A stretch of 64,000 nucleotides of DNA from Microbulbifer salipaludis (GTDB lineage: Bacteria; Pseudomonadota; Gammaproteobacteria; Pseudomonadales; Cellvibrionaceae), in NCBI RefSeq assembly GCF_017303155.1, contig NZ_JAEKJR010000002.1:558001-622000 (forward strand), in the 5' to 3' direction. The first letter of the stretch is position 1. The number at the start of each line of letters is the position of its first letter. Of the stretch, positions 39,245 through 48,875 are shown in pieces. The translations under genes and the position numbers were made by a program. The notes under the pieces are model-generated. The model searched no databases, had not been told where the DNA came from, and saw only the letters and a list, made by a program, of their open reading frames with translations.

Positions 39245-39741
39245 AGATAAAAAGTGCCGTCTGGTCTCTGGCAAAATTTGTCGTGCTGGCGGCCATCATC
39301 GTCAGTTCTGTGTCTTGGTACCACAGCCGCAATATGCCCAAGGGGCAGGCGCCGGAACTGCTGGCCCCGGACATCAATGGCCTGCCCGTCAGCCTGCAGA
39401 AAATGACCCAGCAAGGCCCGGTACTGATCTACTTCTGGGCCACCTGGTGTGGGTATTGCCGCGTGGTGTCTCCGGCGGTTTCCGATTTAGCCAGTGAGCA
39501 CCAGGTCATCACCATCGCCCTGCAATCCGGCACCCCGGAAGAGGTGGCCACCTATCAGCAACAACACAGCCTGAAGTTCCGCACCATCAACGACCCGTCC
39601 GGCGCACTCAGTAATAGCTGGGGCCTGCAGGTAACCCCCTCGATCGCGATTGTGGATTCCGAGGGCAAGGTAAGTGCGGTCACGTCGGGGATGACGTCCA
39701 AGTTGGGGCTGAAAGCGCGGCTGTGGCTGGCAGACCGCTAA
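39241..39741 (+). CDS. Membrane-anchored thioredoxin-fold protein (ScsD/TlpA-like)
   Basis: A 166-aa protein with an N-terminal TM anchor (about 9-26) and a periplasmic thioredoxin domain. The active site WCGYC (Cys70 and Cys73) and the cis-Pro (VTPS) are present. The closest family is ScsD-like protein-disulfide oxidoreductase; the partner is unknown. Its ATGA overlaps the trmO stop. Confidence 0.85.
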   Translation: MKIKSAVWSLAKFVVLAAIIVSSVSWYHSRNMPKGQAPELLAPDINGLPVSLQKMTQQGPVLIYFWATWCGYCRVVSPAVSDLASEHQVITIALQSGTPEEVATYQQQHSLKFRTINDPSGALSNSWGLQVTPSIAIVDSEGKVSAVTSGMTSKLGLKARLWLADR

Positions 39742-39747
39742 AGCTCG

Positions 39748-39798
39748 GTGGCGGATCAGTGGCGGATCAGTGGCGGATCAGTGGCGGATCAGTGGCGG
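39748..39798. repeat. 11-bp tandem repeat, four and a half copies
   Basis: Unit GTGGCGGATCA occurs four times exactly (39748-39791), followed by a partial fifth, GTGGCGG. It starts 6 bp after the thioredoxin gene and extends into the yacG stop codon and last codons. The period equals about one DNA helical turn. Confidence 0.9.
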
Positions 39799-39995
39799 GT
39801 CTTGGTGGGGTCCAGGTCTTCGCTCATTACATCGTCAAAAACCGGTTGCCCCGGAATCTTGTGGCCCTCGCTGGCCCATTCGCCCAGGTCGATGAGCTTG
39901 CAACGCTCACAGCAGAACGGGCGGTGGCGGTTTTCCGGGGTCCACTCGATTGGTTTTTTACAGGTGGGGCAGGCGACAGTAGGGCGGTCAGACAT
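39789..39995 (-). CDS. yacG: DNA gyrase inhibitor YacG
   Basis: A 68-aa zinc protein that binds GyrB and inhibits gyrase. Zinc ligands are CPTC (Cys9, Cys12) and Cys28/Cys32 in FCCERC, followed by the conserved LIDLGEWASEGHKIPG. The ATG at 39995 gives MSDRPTVACP. Its stop codon TGA lies inside the 11-bp tandem repeat. It is the last gene of pilB-pilC-pilD-coaE-yacG. Confidence 0.93.
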   Translation of the reverse strand: MSDRPTVACPTCKKPIEWTPENRHRPFCCERCKLIDLGEWASEGHKIPGQPVFDDVMSEDLDPTKTRH

Positions 39996-40008
39996 AAATA
40001 AACAGCTA

Positions 40009-40620
40009 TCAGGTTTGCGTGGCCAGTTGCACGTATTTCTGGTGAAGCGCGTCGACTTGCGCATTAAGAAACTCCAGCGAGCCGCTATTATCCAGAATAT
40101 CGTCGGCCTTTGCACACCGCTCCGCGCGCGGCAGTTGTGCGGCCATGATATTGCGGATTTGCTCCACTGAGTTGGCATCCCGCGCACTGGCCCGCTGCAG
40201 TTGTAATGCTTCCGGGATATCCACCACACACACGCGCTGCACCAGCTCAGACTGACTGGTTTCGATCAGCAGCGGGGATTCAAGAATGGCGTAGGGCGCA
40301 GTATGGGTGCTGGCGCTCGCCGCGAGAGAGGAAATTATTTCTTCGCGAATGAGAGGATGAGTCAGCTGTTCCAGCCAGCGTCGTTCTTCCGGGTGATCAA
40401 ACACCAGCTTGCGCAGCGCCGCCCGGTCCAGTGATCCATCGGCCTGCATCACACCGGCACCGAAGTGCTCGGCAATGGCCACCAGTGCCGGCCGACCCGG
40501 CTGCACCACAACACGGGCCGCCAAGTCTGCATCCACCACGTTCACCCCGTGGTGCCGAAACCGCGCCGCCGCAGCGGATTTGCCGCTGCCGATGCCACCG
40601 GTAAGGCCGACGGTAAACAC
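40009..40620 (-). CDS. coaE: Dephospho-CoA kinase CoaE
   Basis: A 203-aa kinase for the last step of coenzyme A synthesis. The P-loop [11 protein letters not shown] is at residues 5-15, with DADLAAR and ESPLLIE as family motifs. It lies 3 bp after pilD and 13 bp before yacG, matching the Pseudomonas pilBCD-coaE-yacG operon. Confidence 0.96.
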   Translation of the reverse strand: MFTVGLTGGIGSGKSAAAARFRHHGVNVVDADLAARVVVQPGRPALVAIAEHFGAGVMQADGSLDRAALRKLVFDHPEERRWLEQLTHPLIREEIISSLAASASTHTAPYAILESPLLIETSQSELVQRVCVVDIPEALQLQRASARDANSVEQIRNIMAAQLPRAERCAKADDILDNSGSLEFLNAQVDALHQKYVQLATQT

Positions 40621-40623
40621 GGC

Positions 40624-41508
40624 TTAGCTACTCAGCCCAGAGATACGAAAATACCACCCCATGATCTGCTCGCCCCACAGCATGGCGATCCAGGCAGCGC
40701 CGGCGAGATAGGGGCCGAAGGCGATGGGCAGGTTCTTGTCCCGCCCGGAAATCAGCGTCCACAGAATACCCACCAGCGCACCCACTGCGGCCGACAGCAG
40801 AATCACCAGCGGAAGTACCTGCCAGCCAAACCAGGCACCGATGGCCGCAAGAATCTTGAAGTCTCCCGCCCCCATACCTTCCTTGCCGGTTACCAGCTTG
40901 AAGATATGGAACACACTCCACAGCGCCAGATACCCGGCAATCGCGCCGATCACCGCATCCTGCAGTGGCGCAAACACGCCCCACAGGTTGATCAGCAGGC
41001 CGGCCCACAGCAGGGGCAGGGTGATATTGTCGGGCAGCAGCTGCTTGTCGAAATCAATCCCGGTAAGCGCAATCAACGCCCAGGTAAACAACACCCCCGC
41101 GAGCGCCTGCCAGGTAAAGCCCAGCTGCCACACCACAACAGCGGTAAGAATACCGGTAGCGAGTTCCACCAGCGGGTAGCGTTTGGATATGGGGGCATCG
41201 CAGTTGCCGCATTTACCCCGCAGCAGCAAGTAGCTGATAACCGGGATGTTCTGCCAGGGCTTGATCTCTGTCTCGCACTTGGGGCAATGGGAGTGGGGCA
41301 GCACCAGATTGTAGGTTTGCGCTAGCGCTTTCTGGTCTTCGGCGGAAGGCGTTTTCTCAAAGTAACTGTAAAAATCCCGCTGGTATTCCCGCTCCATCAT
41401 GATGGGCAGGCGGTGGATGACCACGTTGAGGAAGCTGCCGATAAGTAGGCCTAAAATAAAAGCGCTGCTTATTAGCAGCGCTGGGTGGGCAATCAAATAA
41501 TCGTACAT
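40624..41508 (-). CDS. pilD: Prepilin peptidase/N-methyltransferase PilD
   Basis: A 294-aa polytopic aspartyl protease that cleaves type IV prepilins and methylates the new N-terminal Phe. The cytoplasmic zinc-type Cys pairs are Cys75/Cys78 and Cys100/Cys103. Catalytic Asp residues are in TGIDFD (D152) and GAGDFK (D216). The ATG at 41508 gives MYDYLIAHPALL; longer frames overlap pilC. It also serves type II secretion pseudopilins in related species. Confidence 0.96.
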   Translation of the reverse strand: MYDYLIAHPALLISSAFILGLLIGSFLNVVIHRLPIMMEREYQRDFYSYFEKTPSAEDQKALAQTYNLVLPHSHCPKCETEIKPWQNIPVISYLLLRGKCGNCDAPISKRYPLVELATGILTAVVVWQLGFTWQALAGVLFTWALIALTGIDFDKQLLPDNITLPLLWAGLLINLWGVFAPLQDAVIGAIAGYLALWSVFHIFKLVTGKEGMGAGDFKILAAIGAWFGWQVLPLVILLSAAVGALVGILWTLISGRDKNLPIAFGPYLAGAAWIAMLWGEQIMGWYFRISGLSS

Positions 41509-41518
41509 GTTGGTCGAC

Positions 41519-42733
41519 TTATACCACGTTGCCGAGCTGGAAGATGGGCAGGTACATGGCAATCATCAGGCCACCTACCAAAATGCCCAGCACTGCCATG
41601 ATCATGGGTTCTAGCAGGGTAGTCAGGTTGTCCACCATATTGTCCACGGCCTCCTCATAGAAATCGGCCGCTTTTGCGAGCATCTCATCCAGTGCGCCAG
41701 ATTCCTCGCCAATAGCCGCCATCTGTACCAGCATAGTGGGGTACAGACCTGAAGAGCGCATGGCGCCATTCAGCGGGATACCGGTGGCGACGGAATCGCG
41801 AATTTTCAGGGTGGCCTCTTCGTAAACCACGTTGCCGGTTGCCCCGGCGACAGACTTCAGTGCGTCGATGAGAGGGACACCGGCGGCGAACGTTGTGGAG
41901 AGTGTGCGGGCATAGCGCGCGGCAATCGAGTTGTATGTGATTTGCCCCAAAATGGGTAGCTTAAGCATCAATTTATCGAAAAAATTCGCGACCTTTTTAT
42001 TGCGCTTTTTTACTTCCAGTGTTCCACCAATCCCCACGATCAACGCTAATAATGCAAAAAACCAGTTGGCCTGCATCCACTCAGAGATACGCATCACAAA
42101 TAATGTGAACGCGGGGAGTTCTGCACCAAAGCTGGAAAAGGTTTCGGCGAACTGAGGGACAACTTTCACAAGCAAAATAGCTGTAACTACTACTGCGACA
42201 ACCAGTACAGCTATGGGGTAGGTCATTGCCTTTTTGATCTTTGCCTTTAGTGATTCTGTCTTTTCTTTATAGGTGGCAATACGCTCTAGCATCGTTTCCA
42301 GGGCGCCAGACTGCTCACCGGATGCCACCAAGTTACAAAAAAGGTCGTCAAAGTAGATAGGATGCTTGCGTAGGGCATCAGCAAACGCGGTGCCTGAGGC
42401 TACATCGTCTCTTATTTTATATACAAGCTCCTTGAGACCGGCGTTGTCCAAGCCATCCGCGACAATCTCGAAACTTTGCACCAGCGGAACACCGGCTTTC
42501 ATCATTGTGGCCATCTGGCGAGTGAAAATGGCAATGTCGCCGGGCTTTACCTTCTTGCTACCGCCAAACAGTGGCTTGGGCTTTTTCTGGACTTTATTTG
42601 CGATGATGCCCTGGCGACGGAGCTGCGCCTTAATTAGAGCTGGGCTCGTTCCGCTAATTTCCCCCTCAACCTTATTGCCCTTGGCATCCAAACCCTTAAA
42701 TATATAAGCGGTCGCTACTGCGGCGTTGGCCAT
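41519..42733 (-). CDS. pilC: Type IV pilus inner-membrane platform protein PilC
   Basis: A 404-aa polytopic protein with two GspF domains (about 70-195 and 275-395), each beginning with IFTRQMATMMKAGVPL-type motifs. It couples the PilB/PilT ATPases to pilus assembly. The ATG at 42733 gives MANAAVATAYIFKGLDAKG with a GGGA Shine-Dalgarno; the ATG at 42793 adds an unconserved tail. It lies between pilB and pilD. Confidence 0.96.
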   Translation of the reverse strand: MANAAVATAYIFKGLDAKGNKVEGEISGTSPALIKAQLRRQGIIANKVQKKPKPLFGGSKKVKPGDIAIFTRQMATMMKAGVPLVQSFEIVADGLDNAGLKELVYKIRDDVASGTAFADALRKHPIYFDDLFCNLVASGEQSGALETMLERIATYKEKTESLKAKIKKAMTYPIAVLVVAVVVTAILLVKVVPQFAETFSSFGAELPAFTLFVMRISEWMQANWFFALLALIVGIGGTLEVKKRNKKVANFFDKLMLKLPILGQITYNSIAARYARTLSTTFAAGVPLIDALKSVAGATGNVVYEEATLKIRDSVATGIPLNGAMRSSGLYPTMLVQMAAIGEESGALDEMLAKAADFYEEAVDNMVDNLTTLLEPMIMAVLGILVGGLMIAMYLPIFQLGNVV

Positions 42734-42842
42734 CTTGTTATTCCCGTTACTCTTAAAGGCGAAGTTGTGTTGACTAGATAGTTTAGATTTCAAAATTCGG
42801 TTGGAGACGTTTAAGCTTTTGCTTCGTGCACCACCTTATGGG

Positions 42843-44555
42843 TTAATCATTCGTCACTCGGTTAGCTTCTTCGAGGCTGGTAACCCCCATAACTACCTTG
42901 CGCAACGCTGAGGTGCGCAAATTGTTGAAGCCTTCTTTCCTTGCCTGGTCGGCGATCTGAATGGAGTTCCCTCCCTCCATTATAATGCGCGAAATTCCAT
43001 CAGTGATGCGAACTACTTCATACACACCTACACGCCCCTTGTAGCCCTTGGAGCAGTGTTCACAGCCGACAGGCTGATAGATTTTCCACTCGCTCTGGGG
43101 AATCGTCACCGCATCGAAGCCCTCTTCCTTCAGGACTTCTTCCGGCAGTTGTGCTGGCTTTTTACATTCACCGCACAACCGCCGCGCAAGGCGCTGGGCA
43201 ATGATCACACTGACCGACGTGGCGATGTTGAAGGTCGGGACCCCCATATTCATGAGGCGTGTCAGGGTCTCAGGTGCCGAGTTGGTGTGTAGAGTCGAAA
43301 GCACCAGGTGACCGGTTTGCGCTGCCTTGATCGCAATTTCGGCCGTTTCCAGGTCTCGGATCTCCCCCACCATCACAATATCCGGGTCCTGTCGCAGGAA
43401 GGAGCGCAGTGCCTCGGCGAAGTTCAGCCCTACCTTATTAGAGACGTTAACCTGGTTGATACCCTCCAGGTTGATCTCTACTGGGTCTTCTGCGGTGGAA
43501 ATATTGCGCTCTGCGGTATTCAGGATATTCAGGCCGGTATACAGCGAGACTGTCTTGCCGGAGCCGGTAGGCCCGGTGACCAGGATCATGCCCTGCGGCT
43601 GGGCCAGCGCATCCATGTAGATTTTCTTCTGCTCTTCCTCGTAACCCAGAGCATCGATGCCCAGCTTGGCAGAGGAGGGGTCCAGAATCCGCAGAACGAT
43701 CTTTTCGCCCCACAGGGTAGGCAGGCTGTTTACCCGGAAATCAATGGCTTTGGTTTTGGACAGCTTCATCTTGATACGGCCGTCCTGAGGTACCCGGCGC
43801 TCGGAGATATCCATCTTGGACATCACTTTCAGCCGCGCGGAAATTCGGGTGGCCAGCTGGATTGGTGGGCGGGCTACCTCATGCAGTACGCCATCGGTGC
43901 GAAGACGAACTCGATACAGCTTTTCGTAGGGTTCGAAATGGATGTCTGACGCACCGGTGCGGATGGCGTCCAGTAGCACCTTGTTTACAAAACGCACCAC
44001 TGGGGCTTCGTCGCCGCCGGGATCGTTGTCGTCCTCTCGCTTGGATTCCCCCCCTTCCACATCGAGGCTATCCAAGTCTTCGTCATCCAGCCCCTCCAGG
44101 CCACCACTCATATCTCCGCTATTGGATAGATAGCTTTCGATAGCTTTCGAAAGCTTCTCGGTTTCTACCAGTACCGCGTCGGTATTGAGACCGGTGTTGA
44201 AATTGATCTCATCAAGCCCAGCGAGGTTGGTCGGGTCCGCCACAGCTACAAACAAGCGATTGCCGCGTTTGTACAGTGGCAATGCGAAATGCTTGCTGAT
44301 CAATTTTTCATCGACGACATCTTTAGGGAGCAGGTCGAAGTTGTAGCTGGAGAGGTCAAACAGCGGGGTGCCAAAAGCAACGGATGCAATGTTAGCTAGC
44401 TCCCGGCTTTTGACCAGCTTGGCTTCCACCGCGTGCTGGGCAAAAGTTTGACCTTCGCGTTTGGCCGCTTTCAGAGCGGATTGCGCTGTGGCTTCGTCAA
44501 TGGCTTTGTCAGAAACCAGCCGCTTGGCCAGGCCGCTTAGTGGGGTGCTACTCAT
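42843..44555 (-). CDS. pilB: Type IV pilus extension ATPase PilB
   Basis: A 570-aa hexameric secretion ATPase that powers pilin polymerisation. An N-terminal MshEN domain is followed by an acidic low-complexity linker (about 148-185, EGLDDEDLDSLDVEGG). The core has Walker A GPTGSGKT, the Asp box, Walker B and the tetracysteine zinc motif (CGEC and CEHC). It is divergent from pilA across about 510 bp. Confidence 0.97.
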   Translation of the reverse strand: MSSTPLSGLAKRLVSDKAIDEATAQSALKAAKREGQTFAQHAVEAKLVKSRELANIASVAFGTPLFDLSSYNFDLLPKDVVDEKLISKHFALPLYKRGNRLFVAVADPTNLAGLDEINFNTGLNTDAVLVETEKLSKAIESYLSNSGDMSGGLEGLDDEDLDSLDVEGGESKREDDNDPGGDEAPVVRFVNKVLLDAIRTGASDIHFEPYEKLYRVRLRTDGVLHEVARPPIQLATRISARLKVMSKMDISERRVPQDGRIKMKLSKTKAIDFRVNSLPTLWGEKIVLRILDPSSAKLGIDALGYEEEQKKIYMDALAQPQGMILVTGPTGSGKTVSLYTGLNILNTAERNISTAEDPVEINLEGINQVNVSNKVGLNFAEALRSFLRQDPDIVMVGEIRDLETAEIAIKAAQTGHLVLSTLHTNSAPETLTRLMNMGVPTFNIATSVSVIIAQRLARRLCGECKKPAQLPEEVLKEEGFDAVTIPQSEWKIYQPVGCEHCSKGYKGRVGVYEVVRITDGISRIIMEGGNSIQIADQARKEGFNNLRTSALRKVVMGVTSLEEANRVTND

Positions 44556-45066
44556 GGAGGACCGTTAGTCAGGGAATTGAACGTGTGATTTTTGTTTAAA
44601 TTTTGTTCTTAAGTGCCGGTTTACAAAGCGGATTTTGTAACCAGCATATTGCCTCAATATATCGAATAACCCCCCGGCCGCCAATGGCCCTGATGAGTGT
44701 TTACTGCATCCTGTGAACTGGATACCTTCTATCCAATGGGGTGCCATGGACATGCCAGAGCCCAAGATCCGATCCTTGGTTTAGTAAACCCCGCTGGAGA
44801 AAGGGTTTAACTCGAGGAGAGAATGCTATTTCAGGGGCTCTAGGCCTTTGTCGAACCTGACAATTTCCGTCACCGCGTACTGAGGGAAGGTTGAAAAGTG
44901 TACGGCCTTGTATAGAATTTGAACGATCTGGCGTGTAGCCAATTGATGGCAGGGGGTTACAGTCCATTTTCGCGCTTGCGCGTTTTGCCTCATTACCGGT
45001 ATCGTAACTGCCGACTTCCTCACGGGATTTCGCCTAACAACAACAGTCTGTATGGAGACGGTTACA
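44556..45066. other. pilB-pilA divergent intergenic region
   Basis: No gene seen in about 510 bp, and no convincing tRNA fold. A sigma-70-like promoter, TTGAAA (44891-44896) with TAGAAT (44913-44918) at 16-bp spacing, points towards pilA and would give a leader of about 140 nt. A sigma-54 site, expected by analogy with Pseudomonas pilA, is not evident. The region has lower G+C than the pil genes. Confidence 0.35.
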
Positions 45067-45537
45067 ATGAAAAAGCAACAGGGCTTTACTCTTATTGAAT
45101 TGATGATCGTGGTCGCGATCATCGGTATTCTGGCAGCAGTCGCGCTGCCGGCTTATCAGGATTACACCAAGCGCGCGAAGATGTCTGAAGTGATTCTGGC
45201 TGGTAGTGCATGTCGTACAACCATCACTGAAGTTGTCCAGTCTGCCGTGGGGACCACTTTGCCAGCGGCAAACGAGTGGGGCTGTGAAACTTCTGGTGCC
45301 ACCACAAAGTATGTATCTCAAATTGCCACCGATGCTGCCGGTAAGGTAACCATAACTGTACAGAATATCCCGGGTGTTACCGGTGATGTTACTATGGTCC
45401 CAATGACCGACCCTACCACAGCTCTCACAAACGCTAACGTTGGTGCAGTTGTTTACGGCTGGCGCTGTGGTCTGGATACTGACGGTACTTCCGTTGATCC
45501 GAAGTACCTGCCGGGCTCCTGCCGCGGTAACTTCTAA
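45067..45537 (+). CDS. pilA: Type IVa major pilin PilA
   Basis: A 156-aa pilin with a short leader cut by PilD after Gly6 ([20 protein letters not shown]). Phe7 becomes the methylated N-terminus and Glu11 is the conserved Glu5 of mature pilin. Four Cys follow (SACR, GCE, WRC, GSC); the last two probably form the D-loop disulfide. GGAG precedes the ATG at 45067; a start at 45052 would overlap it. A strong terminator follows. Confidence 0.96.
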   Translation: MKKQQGFTLIELMIVVAIIGILAAVALPAYQDYTKRAKMSEVILAGSACRTTITEVVQSAVGTTLPAANEWGCETSGATTKYVSQIATDAAGKVTITVQNIPGVTGDVTMVPMTDPTTALTNANVGAVVYGWRCGLDTDGTSVDPKYLPGSCRGNF

Positions 45538-45570
45538 GTCGTGTAACTCGATATCGAAAAGGTTGTACGC

Positions 45571-45598
45571 AAAAAGCCCCACTCGTGGGGCTTTTTTT
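45571..45598 (+). terminator. Intrinsic terminator of pilA
   Basis: AAAAAGCCCC-ACTC-GTGGGGC is followed by seven T. It separates pilA from the downstream glycosyltransferase cassette. Confidence 0.9.
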
Positions 45599-45650
45599 GT
45601 TGGGCGAATACTTCTGACTCGCCGGTGAAAGAGAAACAATAGGTGTTCCC

Positions 45651-46913
45651 ATGAATGTATGGCATGAAGTACTTGAAGCCGAGGTGTCGAATGCTGGCGA
45701 GAGTAAGCTGGTCTCAAGTACGAATTCTTCGTCGAGAGCCGTTGGCGAAGACGAAGTGCTGACTCTTACCATACTGATGCCTTGCTTGAATGAGGAGCGT
45801 ACGCTTGCCGAGTGTATCGAAGATGCCTACAGCAGCCTTCAGGCACTTGGTATTGATGGTGAAATTGTTATAGCCGATAACGGTTCGTCTGATCGTTCTA
45901 AAGAAATTGCACTGAGCTACGGCGCCAGGGTGATTAGTGTTGCCAAGCGCGGCTATGGGGCAGCATTAATGGCTGGTATCGAAGCAGCACGTGGCCAGTA
46001 TGTGATCATGGGCGATGCCGACTGCAGTTACGACTTTGGCAGTCTGGAAGGGTTCCTGGATACCTTGAAAGGTGGTGCCGATCTGGTTTGTGGAAATCGG
46101 TTTCAAGGTGGTATTGAGCCTGGCGCCATGCCGTTTTTGCATCGATATCTGGGCAACCCGGTCTTGAGCTACCTCGGACGTCTTTTCTATAAAATTAAAA
46201 TTGGTGATTTCCACTGTGGATTGCGCGGTTTTAACCGCGAAAAGATTCTCGGGCTTGGCTTGGATTGTCCGGGGATGGAGTTTGCGAGTGAGATGATCGT
46301 AAAGGCTGCAAAGAAAAACCTGGTAATTCGTGAAATCCCGACGGTTTTGCGGCCGGACAAAAGAGATCGCAAGCCCCACCTGCGGACCTGGCGCGATGGT
46401 TGGCGGCATCTCCGCTTCTTATTGATGCATTCGCCAGGATGGATGCTGGGAGTGCCGGGTTGGGCGGCAATTGCACTCGGGATGGCATTAATTGTGTCAA
46501 CATTGATGTTGCAGTGGGGACCCTTCGGGGTGGTCTTCGGAGCTAACACGCTTATCTTTGCCATGTGCATCGTCTCCTTGGGGGGGCAGCTTGTGCAATT
46601 CTCAAATATCGTCGCATATATATCTTTCAGTGTTGGCGCCTCTGAAAAACGGGTGTGCCCGGAGAGGCTAGCCAAGGCGAATCTATTAACGGGTGGCGCG
46701 TTCACTCTATTTGGCGGTGGCCTTTCAGCATATTCGCTGCATCAGTGGTGGGGTGCCGGTTTTGGAGAACTTGAATATGGCTCGTTGTTCTCCATTGTTA
46801 TTCCTGCAAGTTTGTTGCTTTTCCTAGGCGTAACGAACTTGCTGTCTTCTTTGATTGTATATCTACTATCTAACACAGTATTTAGGTCTGGTGTCGGGAG
46901 GGCTGCTGCGTAA
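45651..46913 (+). CDS. GT2 polyprenol-phosphate glycosyltransferase (GtrB/DPM-like)
   Basis: A 420-aa protein with an N-terminal GT-A domain: LTILMPCLNEERTLAECIED begins near residue 36 and the metal-binding DxD is in MGDADCSYDF. A C-terminal part has about four TM segments (from about 265). Such enzymes attach a sugar to a lipid (undecaprenyl) phosphate on the cytoplasmic face. AGGTG precedes the ATG. It is the first gene of a same-strand cassette to 51903 with overlapping or abutting genes and lower G+C. The sugar is unknown. Confidence 0.85.
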   Translation: MNVWHEVLEAEVSNAGESKLVSSTNSSSRAVGEDEVLTLTILMPCLNEERTLAECIEDAYSSLQALGIDGEIVIADNGSSDRSKEIALSYGARVISVAKRGYGAALMAGIEAARGQYVIMGDADCSYDFGSLEGFLDTLKGGADLVCGNRFQGGIEPGAMPFLHRYLGNPVLSYLGRLFYKIKIGDFHCGLRGFNREKILGLGLDCPGMEFASEMIVKAAKKNLVIREIPTVLRPDKRDRKPHLRTWRDGWRHLRFLLMHSPGWMLGVPGWAAIALGMALIVSTLMLQWGPFGVVFGANTLIFAMCIVSLGGQLVQFSNIVAYISFSVGASEKRVCPERLAKANLLTGGAFTLFGGGLSAYSLHQWWGAGFGELEYGSLFSIVIPASLLLFLGVTNLLSSLIVYLLSNTVFRSGVGRAAA

Positions 46914-48875
46914 GTGGGTTTTAGTGCAGTTTTGCCCCACCGTGGCTCTCACGCAATGATGAAGATGTTCAGGTTACCTTTTTCTCCGGTCGAATGCACT
47001 GGTGGTGCTATCGCTCTGATTGCATGGTTTTTGCCGGTACTCGCATTCATATTTATTGCAGTGTCCTGGGGGCAAGACTTTAATTGGGACTTGCTCAATT
47101 ACCACTTTTACTTGCCAGAGGCGGCTCTTCGGGGAGAGTTGTTTGGGAATTACTTCCCCGCTAGTGTCCAGTCGTACCTCAATCCAATCCCGATGTTCCC
47201 GGCATATGCGCTATCAAGGGTGTTCGATAGTGCGTTGGTTGTGGCGTGTGGTATTGCTGTTATTCAGTCGGCAAACTTTTATCTTCTTTTTGCGATTTCC
47301 TACGTCACGTTGAGTTATGTCGAGGCACGGAGAGATAGGGTGTGCCTGAGTATTATTGCGGCAATGCTTGGCTTGTTCTCGCTCGTAGTGCTGCAGCAAA
47401 TCGGGTCAACGTTTGTTGACTTGAGTCTATCAATCCCGGTACTGCTAAGCGTGCTGTTGCTTTTGCTAAACCGGATAGAATTTAGGCTTTGGCGGCTGGG
47501 TGTCGCTGGCGTTGCTCTGGGCGCGGCACTGGGTATGAAACTGGTGCTCATTCCATTTGTTTTTGCCTCCGCAATACTGCTGTTGTCACGTGACGGTCTG
47601 GTCCGGTTTGTTTTGGGCTCTGCTGTTTTTGCAGTGTTTGGCTTGCTGGGGTTCTTACTGGCGGCTGGTTGGATCTATATTGGTCTTTGGGAAAACTACC
47701 AGAGTCCTCTTTTTCCATTCTTCAATACGTTGTTCGAATCCCCATTTTTTCCCCAGGAATCTATCGCGGTAGATAGATTTACACTGGGGGGCATGATGGG
47801 CCTACTGGTCAGCCCTATTTTGCTGGCCACTCCTGAAGGGTGGATTTACACAGAAACCATCGCGCCTGATTTCAAGTTGGCGATGGTAGTCGGTTTGTTA
47901 GTTTGCCTGGGATTTTCTCGGAAACTTTCCCGGGGGCGATTGAGTGTGGTGCTGGTTGTCTATTTCTTCGTCGCCTATGTTATTTGGGCCTTCACCTCAT
48001 TTAACGGTCGCTACGGAATGCCTCTGTTTCTTCTGATGGGGCCGCTGCTCGTAGGGCTGGTCGTCCAGCTCTTCAAGCACCGATACCGATATGTTGCACT
48101 GGTGTGTGCATTTCTTCTGCAATCCGTGCCTGTACTGTCATCCGGTGAGATTGGGTGGAACAGACTGGATTGGGGTGGCTCTGTTCTCAGGCTCGATGAC
48201 AATGATCCATTTTTCGCTGAGCCGGCGTTAATTGTAACCAGTGAGAAGCTCACCTTGGCGTCGTACTATTCAGAAATGCCCATAGGGAGTCGGATGCTCA
48301 ACATAGCTGGGCAATATAATTTTCCTCTGGAGGGCGCGTTTTCCGAATACGTGAATGAGAGTCTCGATGAGTTTAGGGGGGCGACATATGCTTTGGGTGT
48401 TTCCTCTGATCTGGCAGGTAAGACTCAGTCGCAAGTTATCGAGTCTTGGGCTCGTATTAATCGAAAAGATTTTCTCTCACTCGGCTTGCTTATCAATATA
48501 GACACATGTGAAAGTAGAAGGTTGTATTCGCGCGGCCAGGAAAGTGTGTATCTCGCAAAGTGTAAGCTCATGCCTGCTCCTGAAGAGGCGCTTGCAGAAT
48601 ACTCACAGGCTGTGAATCGTTACGATGCGCTCTTCAGTCGCTTCGAGCAAGACTGCGCCCACTGGTTTTACCCAAAAGGGGGGCGGACGGAATTGATTGG
48701 GTCGGTATGGCGTCGTTCCTACATGGGCAAAGATCTAAACTTGCTTATCAACGCTGCAGGCGATGTGTCTGTGACCTCAAGCCGGTTGTTCGGAAGTCTC
48801 TATATGGGAAGTGTAGATGTTGCCGAACGTGAAGGGGTGTTGCATTGCCAGGGGCGGAAGCTTGAGTTTAAGTAG
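46914..48875 (+). CDS. Polytopic membrane protein, probable GT-C glycosyltransferase
   Basis: A 653-aa protein with about 10-12 TM segments followed by a C-terminal soluble part (about 440-653). The first extracytoplasmic loop contains WGQDFNWDLLNYHFYLPEA, the acidic-loop pattern of GT-C enzymes that use lipid-linked sugars. A GTG start at 46914 directly follows the upstream stop; ATG at 46956 is an alternative. It is probably the partner that uses the lipid-sugar made by the GT2. No family could be assigned with certainty. Confidence 0.65.
   Translation: MGFSAVLPHRGSHAMMKMFRLPFSPVECTGGAIALIAWFLPVLAFIFIAVSWGQDFNWDLLNYHFYLPEAALRGELFGNYFPASVQSYLNPIPMFPAYALSRVFDSALVVACGIAVIQSANFYLLFAISYVTLSYVEARRDRVCLSIIAAMLGLFSLVVLQQIGSTFVDLSLSIPVLLSVLLLLLNRIEFRLWRLGVAGVALGAALGMKLVLIPFVFASAILLLSRDGLVRFVLGSAVFAVFGLLGFLLAAGWIYIGLWENYQSPLFPFFNTLFESPFFPQESIAVDRFTLGGMMGLLVSPILLATPEGWIYTETIAPDFKLAMVVGLLVCLGFSRKLSRGRLSVVLVVYFFVAYVIWAFTSFNGRYGMPLFLLMGPLLVGLVVQLFKHRYRYVALVCAFLLQSVPVLSSGEIGWNRLDWGGSVLRLDDNDPFFAEPALIVTSEKLTLASYYSEMPIGSRMLNIAGQYNFPLEGAFSEYVNESLDEFRGATYALGVSSDLAGKTQSQVIESWARINRKDFLSLGLLINIDTCESRRLYSRGQESVYLAKCKLMPAPEEALAEYSQAVNRYDALFSRFEQDCAHWFYPKGGRTELIGSVWRRSYMGKDLNLLINAAGDVSVTSSRLFGSLYMGSVDVAEREGVLHCQGRKLEFK

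Noticed and set aside
39748..39798. Short direct repeats as a CRISPR array
   Set aside because: The units are 11 bp and contiguous without spacers, and no cas genes are present.
44945..44962. Possible sigma-54 promoter for pilA (TGGCAGGGGGTTACA)
   Set aside because: The -12 element lacks the essential GC at the required spacing, so the match is poor compared with the one at 12928.
44565..45050. A tRNA gene next to pilA, as in some Pseudomonas
   Set aside because: No cloverleaf with a T-loop (GTTCRANYC) and acceptor stem could be found by eye on either strand.
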